Positions 37,802 through 50,326 of a stretch of DNA of 64,000 nucleotides are shown here, piece after piece. Position numbers and translations under genes: made by a program. The notes under the pieces were generated by a model. The model did no database searches. It was not told the origin of the DNA and saw nothing but the letters and a program-made list of their open reading frames with translations. Origin of the DNA: JAEUQQ01 sp963697285 (lineage in GTDB: Bacteria; Acidobacteriota; Vicinamibacteria; Vicinamibacterales; JAFNAJ01); NCBI GenBank assembly GCA_963697285.1, contig CAVONI010000011.1, positions 1,364,001-1,428,000 on the forward strand, written 5' to 3'. Numbering within the stretch: the first letter of the stretch is position 1; every line of letters starts with the position of its first letter.

Positions 37802-39376
37802 GGCGACACGACTCCCGTGACGGCGAGGGGCCCCGCCAGCGCGACGACTGGCCGCGGTGCCGGCGTGACGAACGTGCGGTGCGCCTGCGACGGATCGAGT
37901 TGCGGGTGGTCGGATCGGAAATGCGCCCCGCGGCTCTCGGTGCGGGCCAGCGCCGCCTGCGCGACGATGCGTGCCACTTCGAGCATGTTGCGTGCGCTCA
38001 CGTGGCCATTGGCGCGCGCGGCGAGCGCGGCGAAGCGCTCGAGCGCGCGCGTGAGGCCCGCGGCATCGCGCACTACGCCGACGTGCTTCCACATCGTGTC
38101 GCGAATCTCCTGCTCGAGCGCGGCGTCGTGCGTCGCAGACAGGTCTGCCGGCAGCCCGGGCACGGCGAGATCGCCGGGCGTCGTCGGGGTCGGCGACGCG
38201 AGCACCGCAGTCTGCCACGGTCGCGCCGAAGACGAGTCCCTCGAGGAGCGAATTCGACGCGAGGCGATTCGCCCCGTGCACGCCGGTCGATGCCGCCTCG
38301 CCGACGGCCCAGAGTCCCTCGAGCGACGTGCGACCCATGGAATCCACGGCCACGCCGCCCATGTGGTAGTGCGCGGCCGGCGACACAGGCAGCGGCTGCG
38401 TCCGCGGGTCGAGACCCGCGTTCGTGGCGGCGTCGAAGACCGTGGGGAACCGTTCGGGGAAGGCGGCGCCCACCGCCCTCGTCGCATCCAGGAACACGGG
38501 CTCACCCGCCACGGTACGTGAGAACACCGCGCGCGCGACGATGTCGCGGGGCGCGAGTTCGGCCGACGGGTGCACGTCCGGCATGAAGCGCCGTCCATGG
38601 CGATCGACCAGGGTCGCCCCGGCGCCGCGCAGCGCCTCGGTCAGCAGCGGCATCGGATCGAGCGCGGCGGCAAGCGCGGTCGGGTGGAACTGCACGAACT
38701 CGACGTCGGCGAGCGCCGCCCCGGCACGCGCAGCCATCGCGAGGCCATCGCCCGTGACCTCGGGCGAATTGGTCGTGCGCGCGTAGACGCGCCCGATGCC
38801 TCCCGTCGCGAGGATGACGGCCGGTGCCACGTAGGCCATCGTGCGTCCGTGGTGAATGACGAGCACACCGACGATGCGGCTCCCGCTCTGGAGCAGGTCC
38901 ACGGCGAACGCATGCTCGACGAGTTCGATGCCCGCGTGCGCCCGCGTTGCGGCCGACAGGGCGCGCGCCACTTCGGCGCCAGTCGCGTCGCCTCCTGCGT
39001 GCACGATGCGATGCCGGCTGTGTCCGGCCTCGCGTCCGAGCGCAATGGAACCGTCGGCAGCACGGTCGAAGTGCGCGCCGATGTCCTGGAGCCACTGGAT
39101 GCGCGACGCGGCGCGGGCTGTCAGCAGCGCCGCCACCGCCTGTTCTCCGATGCCGCCCGACACCGCCACCGTGTCGCGCGCATGCAACGCCGGGGAGTCG
39201 TCTGCGCCGAGCGGTGCGGCGATGCCGCCCTGCGACCACGGGGTCGAACCGCTCCAGCCCAGGGTCCCCTTGGTGATGACCGTGGCCGAGCCGAGCGACA
39301 GCGCGGCCGTCAGCCCGGCAACGCCCGAGCCGATGACGATCGCGTCACGGTGCCGGATGTCGTCGGCGTGGATCAT
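37798..39376 (-). CDS. nadB: L-aspartate oxidase (frame broken once)
   Basis: Flavoprotein that oxidises L-aspartate to iminoaspartate for NAD synthesis, about 525 residues after correction. The FAD motif AIVIGSGVAGLTAAL is near the start. GWSGSTPWSQGGIAA, RHRIVHAGGDATG and the late YHMGGVAVDSMGRTSLEGLWAVGE region (abbreviated: MGGVAVD) fit the family. The frame breaks near 38218: removing one base continues FGATWQTAVLAS into the C-terminal helical domain ending GVVSP. The ATG at 39376 is 2 bp after the nadA stop, so translation is coupled; the stop overlaps nadC. Confidence 0.94.
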
Positions 39377-39378
39377 CG

Positions 39379-40386
39379 TCAGGCGACCTTGCGGCGTGCG
39401 CTGATGTCGAGCATCCGATCGACGGCACGGCGCGCGCGGGCGGCCACGGCGGGATCGACGACGACCTCGTGCTGCATGTGCTGGAGGGCCAGTCGGATGT
39501 TGTCGAGCGTGATGCGCTTCATGTGCGGGCACAGGTTGCACGGGCGCACGAACTCGGTGGCCGGGAACTCGATCGCCACGTTGTCAGACATCGAGCACTC
39601 GGTGACCATCACCACCTGGCGGGGCCGGTGCTGCCCCACCCACGCGATCATCCCGCTGGTCGAACCGACGAAATCGGCTTCAGCGAGCACGTCGGGCGGA
39701 CACTCCGGGTGCGCGATGATGCGGATGTCCGGGTGCGTCACCCGGTACGTGCGCAGTTGGTCGGCCGTGAAGCGCTCGTGCACTTCGCACGCGCCGTTCC
39801 ACAGGATGATCTGCGCCCTGACCTGCGAGGCGACCCAGTGCCCGAGGTAGCGGTCGGGCAGGAAGATGACGCGTTCCGCACCGAGCGCGTTCACGATCTC
39901 GACGGCGTTGCCCGACGTGCAGCAGACGTCCGACTCGGCCTTCACGTCGGCCGACGTGTTGACGTACGTGACGACGGGCACGCCGGGATACGTCTGCTTG
40001 AGCACCCGCACGTCGGCGCCGGTGATCGAGGCGGCGAGCGAGCATCCCGCCTCGAGGTCGGGGATCAGCACGGTCTTGCCGGGGTTCGAGATCTTCGCGG
40101 TCTCGGCCATGAAGTGCACACCCGCCATGACGATGACGTTGGCGTCGGTGGTGGCCGCCATCTGGGCGAGCGCCAGCGAGTCACCGGTGAAGTCGGCGAC
40201 GGTGTGGTAGATGTCGGGGGTCATGTAGTTGTGCGCGAGGACGATCGCACCACGCTGGCGCTTGAGTGCCTCGATCGCGTCAACGGTCTCCGCGATGGCG
40301 ATCGCTTCGATCTCGGGGATGGGCGGGCGCGGCATGCGGGGGTGCAGCGCAGCGGCTGCAAGCGGTGTCTGGGTGGTCGTAGGCAT
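39379..40386 (-). CDS. nadA: Quinolinate synthase
   Basis: Condenses iminoaspartate with dihydroxyacetone phosphate to give quinolinate, using a [4Fe-4S] cluster. It has 335 residues. The three conserved cluster cysteines are in LEAGCSLA, DVCCTSGN and CNLCPHMK. LAHNYMTPDIYHTVADFTGDSLALA matches the family N-terminus (core HNYMTP). It is the first gene of nadABC. The start at ATG 40386 is 20 bp from a strong palindrome, probably the NrtR operator. Confidence 0.97.
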   Translation of the reverse strand: MPTTTQTPLAAAALHPRMPRPPIPEIEAIAIAETVDAIEALKRQRGAIVLAHNYMTPDIYHTVADFTGDSLALAQMAATTDANVIVMAGVHFMAETAKISNPGKTVLIPDLEAGCSLAASITGADVRVLKQTYPGVPVVTYVNTSADVKAESDVCCTSGNAVEIVNALGAERVIFLPDRYLGHWVASQVRAQIILWNGACEVHERFTADQLRTYRVTHPDIRIIAHPECPPDVLAEADFVGSTSGMIAWVGQHRPRQVVMVTECSMSDNVAIEFPATEFVRPCNLCPHMKRITLDNIRLALQHMQHEVVVDPAVAARARRAVDRMLDISARRKVA

Positions 40387-40405
40387 CGTGTGGCGTCGCA
40401 CCTCG

Positions 40406-40426
40406 TTTTGCTCACAGTGAGCATAA
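40406..40426. promoter_or_regulatory. Putative NrtR operator before nadA
   Basis: The core TGCTCACAGTGAGCA (40409-40423) has perfect seven-base arms around a central A at 40416. Four of six flanking bases also pair, making a 21-bp near-palindrome. It lies 20-40 nt before the nadA ATG, where a repressor would block transcription. The gene just upstream encodes NrtR, whose known operators are palindromes of about this length. Assignment is by position. Confidence 0.65.
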
Positions 40427-40472
40427 CCATAAGACGCCGGCCGATGCAAAGAGTTTCTTGTCGGGCGCGGCG

Positions 40473-41390
40473 TCAGGCGGCGCCAGGGTGGCCGAGCCCG
40501 GCGCGTGGGCGCTCGCGCAGGACGTCGCGCCTGAATCGGAAGCGTTCGGCGGGCCGCCCGCCGGTGCCGGTGGTCCGCTCGCCGGTGCGCTCGACGAGAC
40601 CGGTGCGTTCGACGAGGCGGCGGAAGTTCTGCGTGTGCAGTTCGGCGCCGCCGAGCGCTTCGACGGTCTGCTGCAGGCCGGTGAGCGTGAACGAGTCGGG
40701 CAGCAGTTCGAAGATCACCGGACGGTACGTGATCTTGCCGCGCAGGCGGCCGAGCGCGGTGGCCGCTATGCGCCGGTAGTCGGCGTCGAGGGACTGCGAG
40801 CGCAGCAGCGTGGGCGGGGGCTCGGCGTCCCGATCCCGGTACGCTTCGGCGACCGCCCCGATCTCGTAGGCGAGTTCGTACCGCTCGAGCACCCGCACGC
40901 CGTCCCACGGGGCGCCGTCGATGGCAAAGGTGGTGGCCGCCCGTTCACGCCGTGCGTCGCGTGCACGGCCGTCAGGGGCGGTGGCGATCCATCGCCGCAG
41001 GAGGGGCACGATGTGGCGGTCCACGTACGTCGTGTCGTGCCGCCGATCCTCCCACGGCAACAGGTCGTACCAGTCGCGCCACGACGCGCCCGGCAGCGGC
41101 GCATCTTCCTTGATCAGGGCGAGGTAGGCGACGGAGAGGTGGCGTGGCACGCCCGCAGGGGCCCGCGGGTTCCGGCGGAGGTCGCCGAACGTGTACAGCT
41201 GCTCGACATAGCCAAGGGCGAGACCGGCCTGCTCGGTGACGAGTCGGCGCATGCCCTTCTCGAGCGTCTCATCCGACGTGGCCTGCAACGGTCCCGACGG
41301 CAACGCCTCGCCAACGGTGAGCAGCCGCGGCGTGGCCCCGGTAACGGCCACGATGACCGCGTCGAGCGAAACCCGGATCGGGGGAGGCAT
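40473..41390 (-). CDS. nrtR: NrtR, Nudix-related transcriptional regulator of NAD metabolism
   Basis: A 305-residue two-domain regulator. The start MPPPIRVSLDAVIVAVTG at 41390 is chosen from homology; no clear ribosome site is visible, and an upstream ATG at 41450 is possible. The N-terminal half is a Nudix domain with a degenerate Nudix box (in the region DETLEKGMRRLVTEQAGL the family RE and EE pairs read RR and EQ), as expected for a sensor that binds ADP-ribose-type ligands without hydrolysis. The C-terminal half (ITYRPVIFELLPDSFTLTGLQ, core LLPDSFTLTGLQ, then HTQNFRRLVERTGLVE) is the winged helix that binds DNA. It sits 86 bp upstream of nadA. Confidence 0.9.
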   Translation of the reverse strand: MPPPIRVSLDAVIVAVTGATPRLLTVGEALPSGPLQATSDETLEKGMRRLVTEQAGLALGYVEQLYTFGDLRRNPRAPAGVPRHLSVAYLALIKEDAPLPGASWRDWYDLLPWEDRRHDTTYVDRHIVPLLRRWIATAPDGRARDARRERAATTFAIDGAPWDGVRVLERYELAYEIGAVAEAYRDRDAEPPPTLLRSQSLDADYRRIAATALGRLRGKITYRPVIFELLPDSFTLTGLQQTVEALGGAELHTQNFRRLVERTGLVERTGERTTGTGGRPAERFRFRRDVLRERPRAGLGHPGAA

Positions 41391-41495
41391 CGAAAAGGTC
41401 CGCCGTGCGGCCGGTGGGGTCCGGTCGCACGGCGGTTGATGGTACTGCAAAGCGCGGGCACGCGCCCGGGGCCGCAGGCACCCGGCCGCTGCCGC

Positions 41496-42801
<1,306 letters not shown>

Positions 42802-42963
42802 CACGGAGTCCTCCTGATCGGGCGTCAGGCTGCACCGTCCGTGCCAGTGAAGGGTCGAGGATTGGCCGGTCATCGCGACGCTGGGGCGCGCGGATGACGG
42901 AACGGCGCGAACGGCGCCGGAAACCCGGCGACGAGGATTCGGAACGCCGGTCGGCCAGCGCGG

Positions 42964-45289
42964 TCAGCCGACGCCGATGTCGGCCAGCAACCGCTCGAAT
43001 CGGGGGTGGCCGCGCAAGGTCGAGAACCGCAGATCCACACCGGCAAACGCCAGCATGGGCGCGTGCGCATCCCGGGCACGCTCGAGTTGGTCGAGCGCCG
43101 CCTCGGAATCGCCGAGCAGGGCGTGCACCATGGCCACGAACACCGTGGAGGCCATGCACGCCGGGCCACGCTGGTCGCGCAGGACCTCGAGATAGCGCCG
43201 CCAGTACGCCGGTCCAGCCGCCCTCCTCGTACGCCTCGCGCAGGCGATCGGCCGCCTCGGCGGGCAGGCCCACGAACGGAAACCATCGCCGCGTGTAGCC
43301 GACGGCGTGCTCGATGTCGCGTCGCCCCTCGGCGATGTGCGCCAGCATGGCGAGCGCATCCGGAAACTCGGGCTGGATGGCCAGCATGCGATGCAGGTGC
43401 CCTTCGGCGCCCTCGATGTCGCCGGTGTACAGCAACGACCAGGTGACCGACGACATCGCCAGCAGCGACATCGGGTCGAGCAACTCGGCCCGGCGCGCCG
43501 CCTCGAGGGCTTCAAGCGCCCGGCCCCGGCACGACAGCCACAGCGCGTGATACACGTGCGCCGTCAGGCTGCGGTCGTCGAGCGCCAGCGCCTTCGTGAT
43601 CCGGCGCTCGGCCTCGGCCCAGTCCCACTCGAAGAACATCGCCGAGATGCCGAGCGAGGCGTGGGCCTCGGCAAGCAGCGGGTCGATCTGCAGCGCCAGC
43701 TGTGCCTCGTGCCGCGCCAGCGGCAGCACGTCGGCGGCCGGCAGGTACCCGTAGAACGCCGCTCCCCCGTACGCGTCAGCAAGCGCAGCGTGCGCGGCGG
43801 CATACGACGGATCGAGATCGATGGCACGCCGGTACGCCTCGACGGCCGCCAGCAGGCCCTCCTGCGTCCACTTGTTCCAGTGATGGCGCCCGCGCAGGAA
43901 CTCCTGGAACGCCGTGGCGTGGGCCGGTCGTGGCGTGCGCGGCGCACGCACGGGCGCCAGGTCGAGATCGAAGCGGGCGCGGACGGCCTCGATGATGTCG
44001 TCGGCAATCACGGGCCCCAGCGTCTCGAGATCGCGCGCAGGGCGGATGAAGCGACTCCCCCAGAGCTGCGACTCGTCGGACGTGTCGACGAGATCGGCCT
44101 GCACGTGCAGTTGATCGCCACGCACGGCGATGCGTCCCGACAACAGCACGTCGGCGTTGAGCTCGACGCCGAGCGCACGCGGCTCAGCCTCGCGGCCTGC
44201 ATGGCGGAACGACAACGTGCGCGGAACCACCCGCACGCTCTTGACTCCTGCCACGGCGTTGATGATCGCCTCGGCGATGCCCTCACCGAGGAACTCCAGT
44301 TCGCCGGCATCGCCCGACGCCACGAACGGCAGCACCGCCACCGAGTGTTGCACCCCGATCCCCAGTCGCGCCCTCGGGATGCCGCGCAACTCGGGCGCAC
44401 TCGGGGCCTCCGCGCAGCCGCAGCTGATGCCCACGGCCCGGAGCGCCGCCGCCAGGTCGCGCGCCGACCTGATGCGCCGTTCAACCGACTTCTCGAGGCA
44501 GAGACCGATGAGCCGGTCGAACGCCGGAGGCAGGTGGATGCCGGATCCCGAGGGCCTCGGCGCAGGCTCCTGGAGAATCGCGGCCATCGTGTCGGCCGGC
44601 GTCGCCCGCTCGAAGGCCCGGCGTCCGGTCACCATCTCGAACAGCACGCATCCGAGCGCGAACAGGTCGACCGACGGCGTCACGACCTGCCCCCGCACCT
44701 GTTCGGGCGCCATGTAGCCGATGGTGCCCACCACCATCCCCGCCGAGGTTTCGATGACGGTCGGCGTGTCGGTGGTCACGGGCGGCGGTTCCGCCGATCG
44801 CGCAAGCCCGAAGTCGAGGATCTTGACGCGGTCGTCGTTGGTCAGGAACACGTTTTCGGGCTTCACGTCGCGGTGGACGATCCCCCTGGCGTGCGCCGCG
44901 GCCAGGCCGTCGGCCATGGACGCACCCAGTTCCAGCGCGGCCTCCCACTCGATCGTCCCGCGGTCGAGGCGCGCGCGCAGGGTCTCGCCGGCGAGCAGTT
45001 CCGTCACCGAATACGGGACGCCACGGTCGACCCCGAAGTCGAAGATTGCCAGGATGTTGGGATGCGAAAGCGCGGCGATCGCCTTTGCTTCGCGCTCGAA
45101 GCGCAGCCGCGCGGCTTCGTCGTCGGCAAAGCGCGGGTGCAGCACCTTGACGGCAACCTCGCGCTCGAGCCTGGTGTCGAACGCGCGGTACACCTCGCCC
45201 ATGCCCCCCGAGCCAATCGGGCTCAGGAGATTGTAGTGGCCGAGCGGGTCGCCCGGTGCGACGATGGGACGAGCAGAGGGGGCAGGCAC
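42964..45289 (-). CDS. Ser/Thr protein kinase with TolB-like and TPR domains (frame broken once)
   Basis: About 775 residues. Residues 18-280 form a Hanks-type kinase: GSGGMGEVYRA loop, VAVKVL lysine, HRDVKPEN catalytic loop, DFGLAR and APEQ. From about 310 comes a domain starting VAVLPFVASGDAGELEFLGEG, typical of TolB/FlgO-like parts attached to bacterial kinases and cyclases; then TPR repeats from about 450 (YRRAIDLDPSYAAAHAALADAY and similar). No transmembrane segment is seen, so it is soluble. The frame breaks near 43210 (one extra G); the corrected end is RLLADIGVG. It is divergent from fhs with about 61 bp between. Confidence 0.9.
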
Positions 45290-45350
45290 GCGCCCGTAGA
45301 TTCTATCCGCTCACGAAGCGTCCAAGCGCGACAGCCGCCCGGACACGCCA

Positions 45351-47075
45351 ATGTCACCCGCGTCGGTCACCACCGAAGCCCTTCCCGCACCTCACGAACC
45401 CCTCTCACAGCACCGCCTGCGACCGATTGACGAGGTCGCCGACGAACTCGGCCTGCAGGCCGACGAATACGAGCTCTACGGCCGGTACAAGGCGAAGATC
45501 AGTCTCACGGTGCGCGATCGCGTCAAGGCACGCGCACGCGCGAAGTACATCGATGTGACCGCCATCACCCCGACGCCGCTGGGCGAGGGCAAGACGGTCA
45601 CCGCCATCGGTCTCGGCGAGGCGCTCGCCTGCGCCGGGAAGCGTGCGATCACGAGCCTGCGCGAACCGTCGCTCGGTCCGGTGTTCGGCATCAAGGGCGG
45701 CGGCGCAGGGGGCGGACGCGCCATGGTCGTCCCGATGGACGAGGTCAACCTGCACTTCACCGGAGACATCCACGCCGTCGGCGCGGCGCACAACCTCCTG
45801 GCCGCGATGATCGACAACCACCTGCACTTCGACAACCTGCTCGACGTCGATCCGGCGAGCCTGCAGTGGCGGCGCGTCGTCGACATCTCCGACCGCGTGC
45901 TGCGCCACGTGACCGTCGGCCTCGGAACGGCGCGCGACGGTCCTTCGCGCGACACGGGCTTCGACATCACGGTCGCCAGCGAGGTCATGGCGATCCTCGG
46001 CCTCGCGACCGACCTCACCGACCTGCGGGCACGGCTCGGGCGCATCGTCGTCGGCGCCACCCGCGGTGGTCGGCCGGTCACTGCCGAGGCGCTGCGATGC
46101 GCCGGCGCGATGGCCGTGCTGCTGCGCCAGGCGCTCGCGCCGAATCTCGTCCAGAACCTCGAGGGTGGTCCTGTCCTGGTGCACACCGGCCCGTTCGGGA
46201 ACATCGCCCACGGCAACAGCTCGGTGGTCGCCGACCAGATGGCGGTGGGTCTCAGCGACTACGTCGTCACCGAGTCGGGCTTCGGCGCCGACCTCGGCGC
46301 CGAGAAGTTCATGAACATCAAGTGCCGCGTCTCGGGCCTGCAACCCGACTGCGTCGTCCTGGTCGCCTCGATTCGGGCCCTGAAGGCGCACTCGGGCCGG
46401 TTCGCCGTGGCGCCAGGAAAGCCGTTCGACCCCGGCCTGCAGCGCGAAGACGTCGAGTCGCTCGAACTCGGCATCGGCAACCTCGTGAAGCACATCGAGA
46501 ACATGCGGCTCTTCGGCGTGCCCGTCGTCGTGGCGGTGAACGCGTTCGAGACCGACACGGCACGCGAACACGCCCTGGTGATCGAACACGCGCGCGCCGC
46601 AGGGGCTTTCGACGCGGTGACGCACAGCGCCTTCGTCCACGGAGGTCCCGGTGCCGAACTCCTCGCCGAGGCCGTGCTCGACGCGTGCGAGCAGCCACGG
46701 GCTTTCCGGTACCTGTACGAACTCGACAGCAGCATCGCCGAGAAGATCGAGACCGTGGCAATGCGTCTCTACGGCGCAGACGGCGTCGAGTACTCCGACG
46801 ACGCGCGACGGCACATGGAGTTGTTCGATCAGCTCGGATTCGGGCGTCTCCCGATCTGCATCGCCAAGACGCACCTGTCGCTGAGCGACAATCCGGCGCT
46901 CAAGGGACGCCCGACCGGGTTCCGTCTGCTGGTGCGCGACATCAGGCTGTCGGCGGGTGCGGGGTTCCTGGTCCCGATGTGCGGCGACATCAGCACCATG
47001 CCCGCCCTGCCACGCAACCCGGCGGCGACACGCATCGACATCGACGAGGCAGGGCGCGCGGTGGGCTTGTTCTGA
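45351..47075 (+). CDS. fhs: Formate--tetrahydrofolate ligase
   Basis: ATP-dependent formation of 10-formyl-THF from formate. It has 574 residues, slightly longer than the usual 555-560 because of an N-terminal extension. The P-loop TPTPLGEGKTV is near residue 78. EPSLGPVFGIKGGGAGGG, DEVNLHFTGD and HGNSSVVADQ are canonical. The protein ends ATRIDIDEAGRAVGLF. It supplies one-carbon units for purines or for formate assimilation. No other folate genes are nearby. Confidence 0.97.
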   Translation: MSPASVTTEALPAPHEPLSQHRLRPIDEVADELGLQADEYELYGRYKAKISLTVRDRVKARARAKYIDVTAITPTPLGEGKTVTAIGLGEALACAGKRAITSLREPSLGPVFGIKGGGAGGGRAMVVPMDEVNLHFTGDIHAVGAAHNLLAAMIDNHLHFDNLLDVDPASLQWRRVVDISDRVLRHVTVGLGTARDGPSRDTGFDITVASEVMAILGLATDLTDLRARLGRIVVGATRGGRPVTAEALRCAGAMAVLLRQALAPNLVQNLEGGPVLVHTGPFGNIAHGNSSVVADQMAVGLSDYVVTESGFGADLGAEKFMNIKCRVSGLQPDCVVLVASIRALKAHSGRFAVAPGKPFDPGLQREDVESLELGIGNLVKHIENMRLFGVPVVVAVNAFETDTAREHALVIEHARAAGAFDAVTHSAFVHGGPGAELLAEAVLDACEQPRAFRYLYELDSSIAEKIETVAMRLYGADGVEYSDDARRHMELFDQLGFGRLPICIAKTHLSLSDNPALKGRPTGFRLLVRDIRLSAGAGFLVPMCGDISTMPALPRNPAATRIDIDEAGRAVGLF

Positions 47076-47099
47076 ACCGCATTGCGTGCGGGCAGGAGA

Positions 47100-50000
47100 T
47101 CACTGCAGCTTGGTCGCGAGCGCGTTGGTGCCTGCCGCCCACTTCTGCCCGAGCGCATCCCAGTACATCGCACGTTCGACGACGATTTGCGCGGGGCTCG
47201 TGCCCAGGCTCTCGACGATCGCGCCGAATCGCTTGTTCAACGCCGCCGGGAACTCCGCGCGCGCGTCCACGTTGAACCGGCTGTTGGCGGCGACGGCAAA
47301 GGGGCGCTCGGCCGTGGTGCCGTCTTCGAAGAGCAAGGTCACCCTTACCGAACCCGGCGTGGACGAGGTATTGGCGATCAGGATGTAGGTGTCGACGCCT
47401 CGGGCTCCCCCGACCTCTCCGTCTGCCAGCGCCCACATCGTGCCGGTGGTCGTGGCGCCCGGCGAGTTGTGCGCCTCGTACCAACGGCCGAAGGCCCACG
47501 GCCACCACAGCGCCCGCTCCACGATCACCGGAACGCCGTTCGTCGATCGAATCAGCGTCGACACGGCGGTGTCGGCGAGCAGCACGTCCTCGTAGTCGAC
47601 CCAGATGTTGAAGCGGCTGTTGGCGGCCCACCGTGTAGTTCTTGACGACGGTCGCGCCGGTCGGCAGCAGGTACGTGGCCTCGATGCTGGCGTCTGAGCG
47701 TCGCCGGATTGGCCACCAGGACGAACAAGTCGAAGTACGGCCCTGTCGCGCCCTCGGCCAGGAACCACTGCGTGGCCGGGGCCGTCACGCCGGCGCTCTC
47801 GTGTCCCGCGCCGAACGTCTGCCCCGGAAGGTCGAGATACAGGGCGCGTTCGACGATGATGGGCTGGCCGTTCGTGACGTCGAACACGGCCGACACGTCG
47901 GTTCCCACGAGCGCCTTGCCCAGTCCCGCGAAGTCCTCCTCGTTGACCCAGATGTTGGTCCGCGAGGTCGGCGGCAGGGTGTAGTCCTTTTCTAGCGGCG
48001 CACCGCTCGGGCGCAGATACCGCACGCGCACCTGCGCCTTGGTCATGTTCGGGTTCTGCAGCAGGTAGAACAGGTTGAGTCCCGAGTGCGTCGCCCCTTC
48101 GGCCAGGTACCACGTGGTGGCGGGAGCGGGAATGCTCGTCTCGGCGTGGCTGCCGTAGCCCCTCGCATCCCACGACATGGTGCGATCGGTCACCAGTGGC
48201 TGGTCTGACTCGATCACGGTCGAGAACTCGGCGGTCGCCATCTCGGGAACGCTCCTGACGTCAAGCGTGCGTCGGCCGTGCGGTGGCACCGACACGAATC
48301 GCACGCGCGTCGTCGCGTCGGCACGCTGGAAGCGAAGCAAGGCGCTCGCGTCGCCGCTGACAGAAGGATTGGCGAGCGCGATTGTCGTCGAGAGGAAGCC
48401 GCTCGTCGCGCCCTCGGCGAGATAGCGCACGTGGGCCAGAGGCGTCGCACTGGCAGCCGCGATTGAGACCAGCGACAGGCCGTTCAACACTGCGCAGATC
48501 CTGTCGCCAGACATGTCGTGCGAAGCGGTCACGTCGACCCAGGCGGTGCTCCCTGCAGGCTGGTACCAGACCATCAGCGCGTCTTCGACGGCGCCGGCCG
48601 CCGTCACGTCGGCCTCCCTGTACGGAAAGCACATCGTCGCGCTCGAGAAGGCCACGCCGGGGGCGCTCAGGAAGAAGGTCGCGCCGGGCAGCAGCGTGAT
48701 CTGGGAGACAGGCGACGTGGGCCCTGTCGTCGGCACCACCGTCAGCGTTCCCGCTGCCGTAACTCCCGTGAACGTCGCCGTGACGGTACCGCCCTGCACC
48801 GGCACCGAGGCGACGACCGCCTGCGCCGGGTCGGCAGGCGGCGAGATCACGGCGCCCGCGAAGTACTCGAAGGCGCCGGGCACCGTGGTGCTGACGCCGG
48901 CGACGGTCACCACGACGTCGCGCTTGCCTACCGAGCCTGCCGGCATCGTGCACGTGAGCGACGTCGTGCCTTGCACGGTGACGTTGGTGGCCGCCGCTCC
49001 GCCGATGGACACGCCCGTCGCGCCGGCGACGAAGTTCGTGCCGGTGATCGTCATCGCCACACCTCCCGTTGTTGGTCCGGCCGCCGGGAAGATGGACGTG
49101 ACGAAGGGTGCCGGGCGCGCCATGGACGCCTGGTAGTAGGCGGCGCCGTCGGTCTGTGTTGGATTCATGAACACGTTGTCGCTCGGCCTGATGTCGAGCC
49201 CGGTGGTAGGGTCTTTCGCCTCGAAGGCCGTGATGAACCCGTCGCTGCCGAACCACAGGCGCGTGAAGTGGAAACGCGAGGGACTCTGCGTGGCCGTGTA
49301 CGTGAGCGGCTGGTCGGCGGTCTTCGTCATCGGCACGTCGAGGACGTTGATCGCCTGGACCGCTGCCATGCTGTGCCTCGCCGGCACCAGGGGCGCCGCG
49401 TGCATGGCAGGCGGTGGCAACCACCACCAGAGGTACTGCCCATACGGGTTCCACTGCTCGGGGGGGAAGTTCGGCGCCTCGGTGGCATCCATGCGCCTGA
49501 CGATGGGCACGTCGCCGAAGAAGCAGTAGTTCTCGTCACCCATCTTCATGCCGTAGGGACCCGTCGCCGTCGACAGGACCCGCATCTCCACGGCGGCGCC
49601 GTACCGCGACTCGACCATCGAGTGGATGACGACGGAGCCGCCGCCGACGCCCAGCGCACTGCCCATGGACGATTCGCTGACGAACGACCTGTAGCCCGTG
49701 TGTGGTCCGGCGTCTTCGCCGGTCACCGCCTGCTGCGCGAAGTCGTAGTTGATCTCCGCGAGGGCGAAGAACATTTTGTGGTTGCCCCAGAGCGAGTGGT
49801 AGTAGAGCAGGATGCCCGTGTCGCGATCGAAGTAGGCGTTGCCGACGCTGAAGAACGCAATCATGTAGGTCAGCTTGACGATCTGGCGCGCCGGGTTGAT
49901 CGCCGTCAGCGCGTTGGCTGGCAGGAACTTGTAGGCCAGGTGGTCGTACGTCGTGTTCTCGATGAACGTGATCTCGTAGCCCATCCAGCGGTCGCCGAGG

Positions 50001-50326
50001 CGCAGCGTCTGGAGTCTCTGCGGGTGGATCCAGACGGGGCCCATGTCGAGCACCGGATGCGTGCTGGTCTCGATCGGCCGAGGCGCGGTCCAGTGCGTGA
50101 GGGCCGAATGGTGCACGACCCTTGCGTCGTTGCCGACAATGGCCTCGAACAGGTAGCTCTCCTCGGCGTTCGAGGACGCCTGTCCCCAGGCACCCGCCGA
50201 ACCGACAGCGCCCAGGTACCAGAGGCGCACGCCGGGCTGCATCCATCCGACCTGTGCGGACGCCACACCTGGCGCCGCGCCGCTCACGACGATAGCGAGG
50301 AACAGGCAGCACATCCGCGCCTTCAT
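47100..50326 (-). CDS. Secreted IPT/TIG-domain protein with C-terminal DUF5719-like repeats (frame broken twice)
   Basis: About 1075 residues. The start at ATG 50326 (MKARMCCLFLAIVVSG, a signal peptide) has GGAGGG upstream. Residues about 28-430 form a domain I do not recognise (begins VGWMQPGVRLWYLGAVGSAG, with many aromatic residues). About 440-525 is an IPT/TIG fold (IFPAAGPTTGGVAMTITGTNF). After a linker come several repeats sharing YLAEGAT, then NP, then SR, then a VERxMYWD-type motif, similar to DUF5719. Two +1 insertions are inferred near 47628 and 47699. It is convergent with fhs. A role in surface binding is plausible but unproven. Confidence 0.78.
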
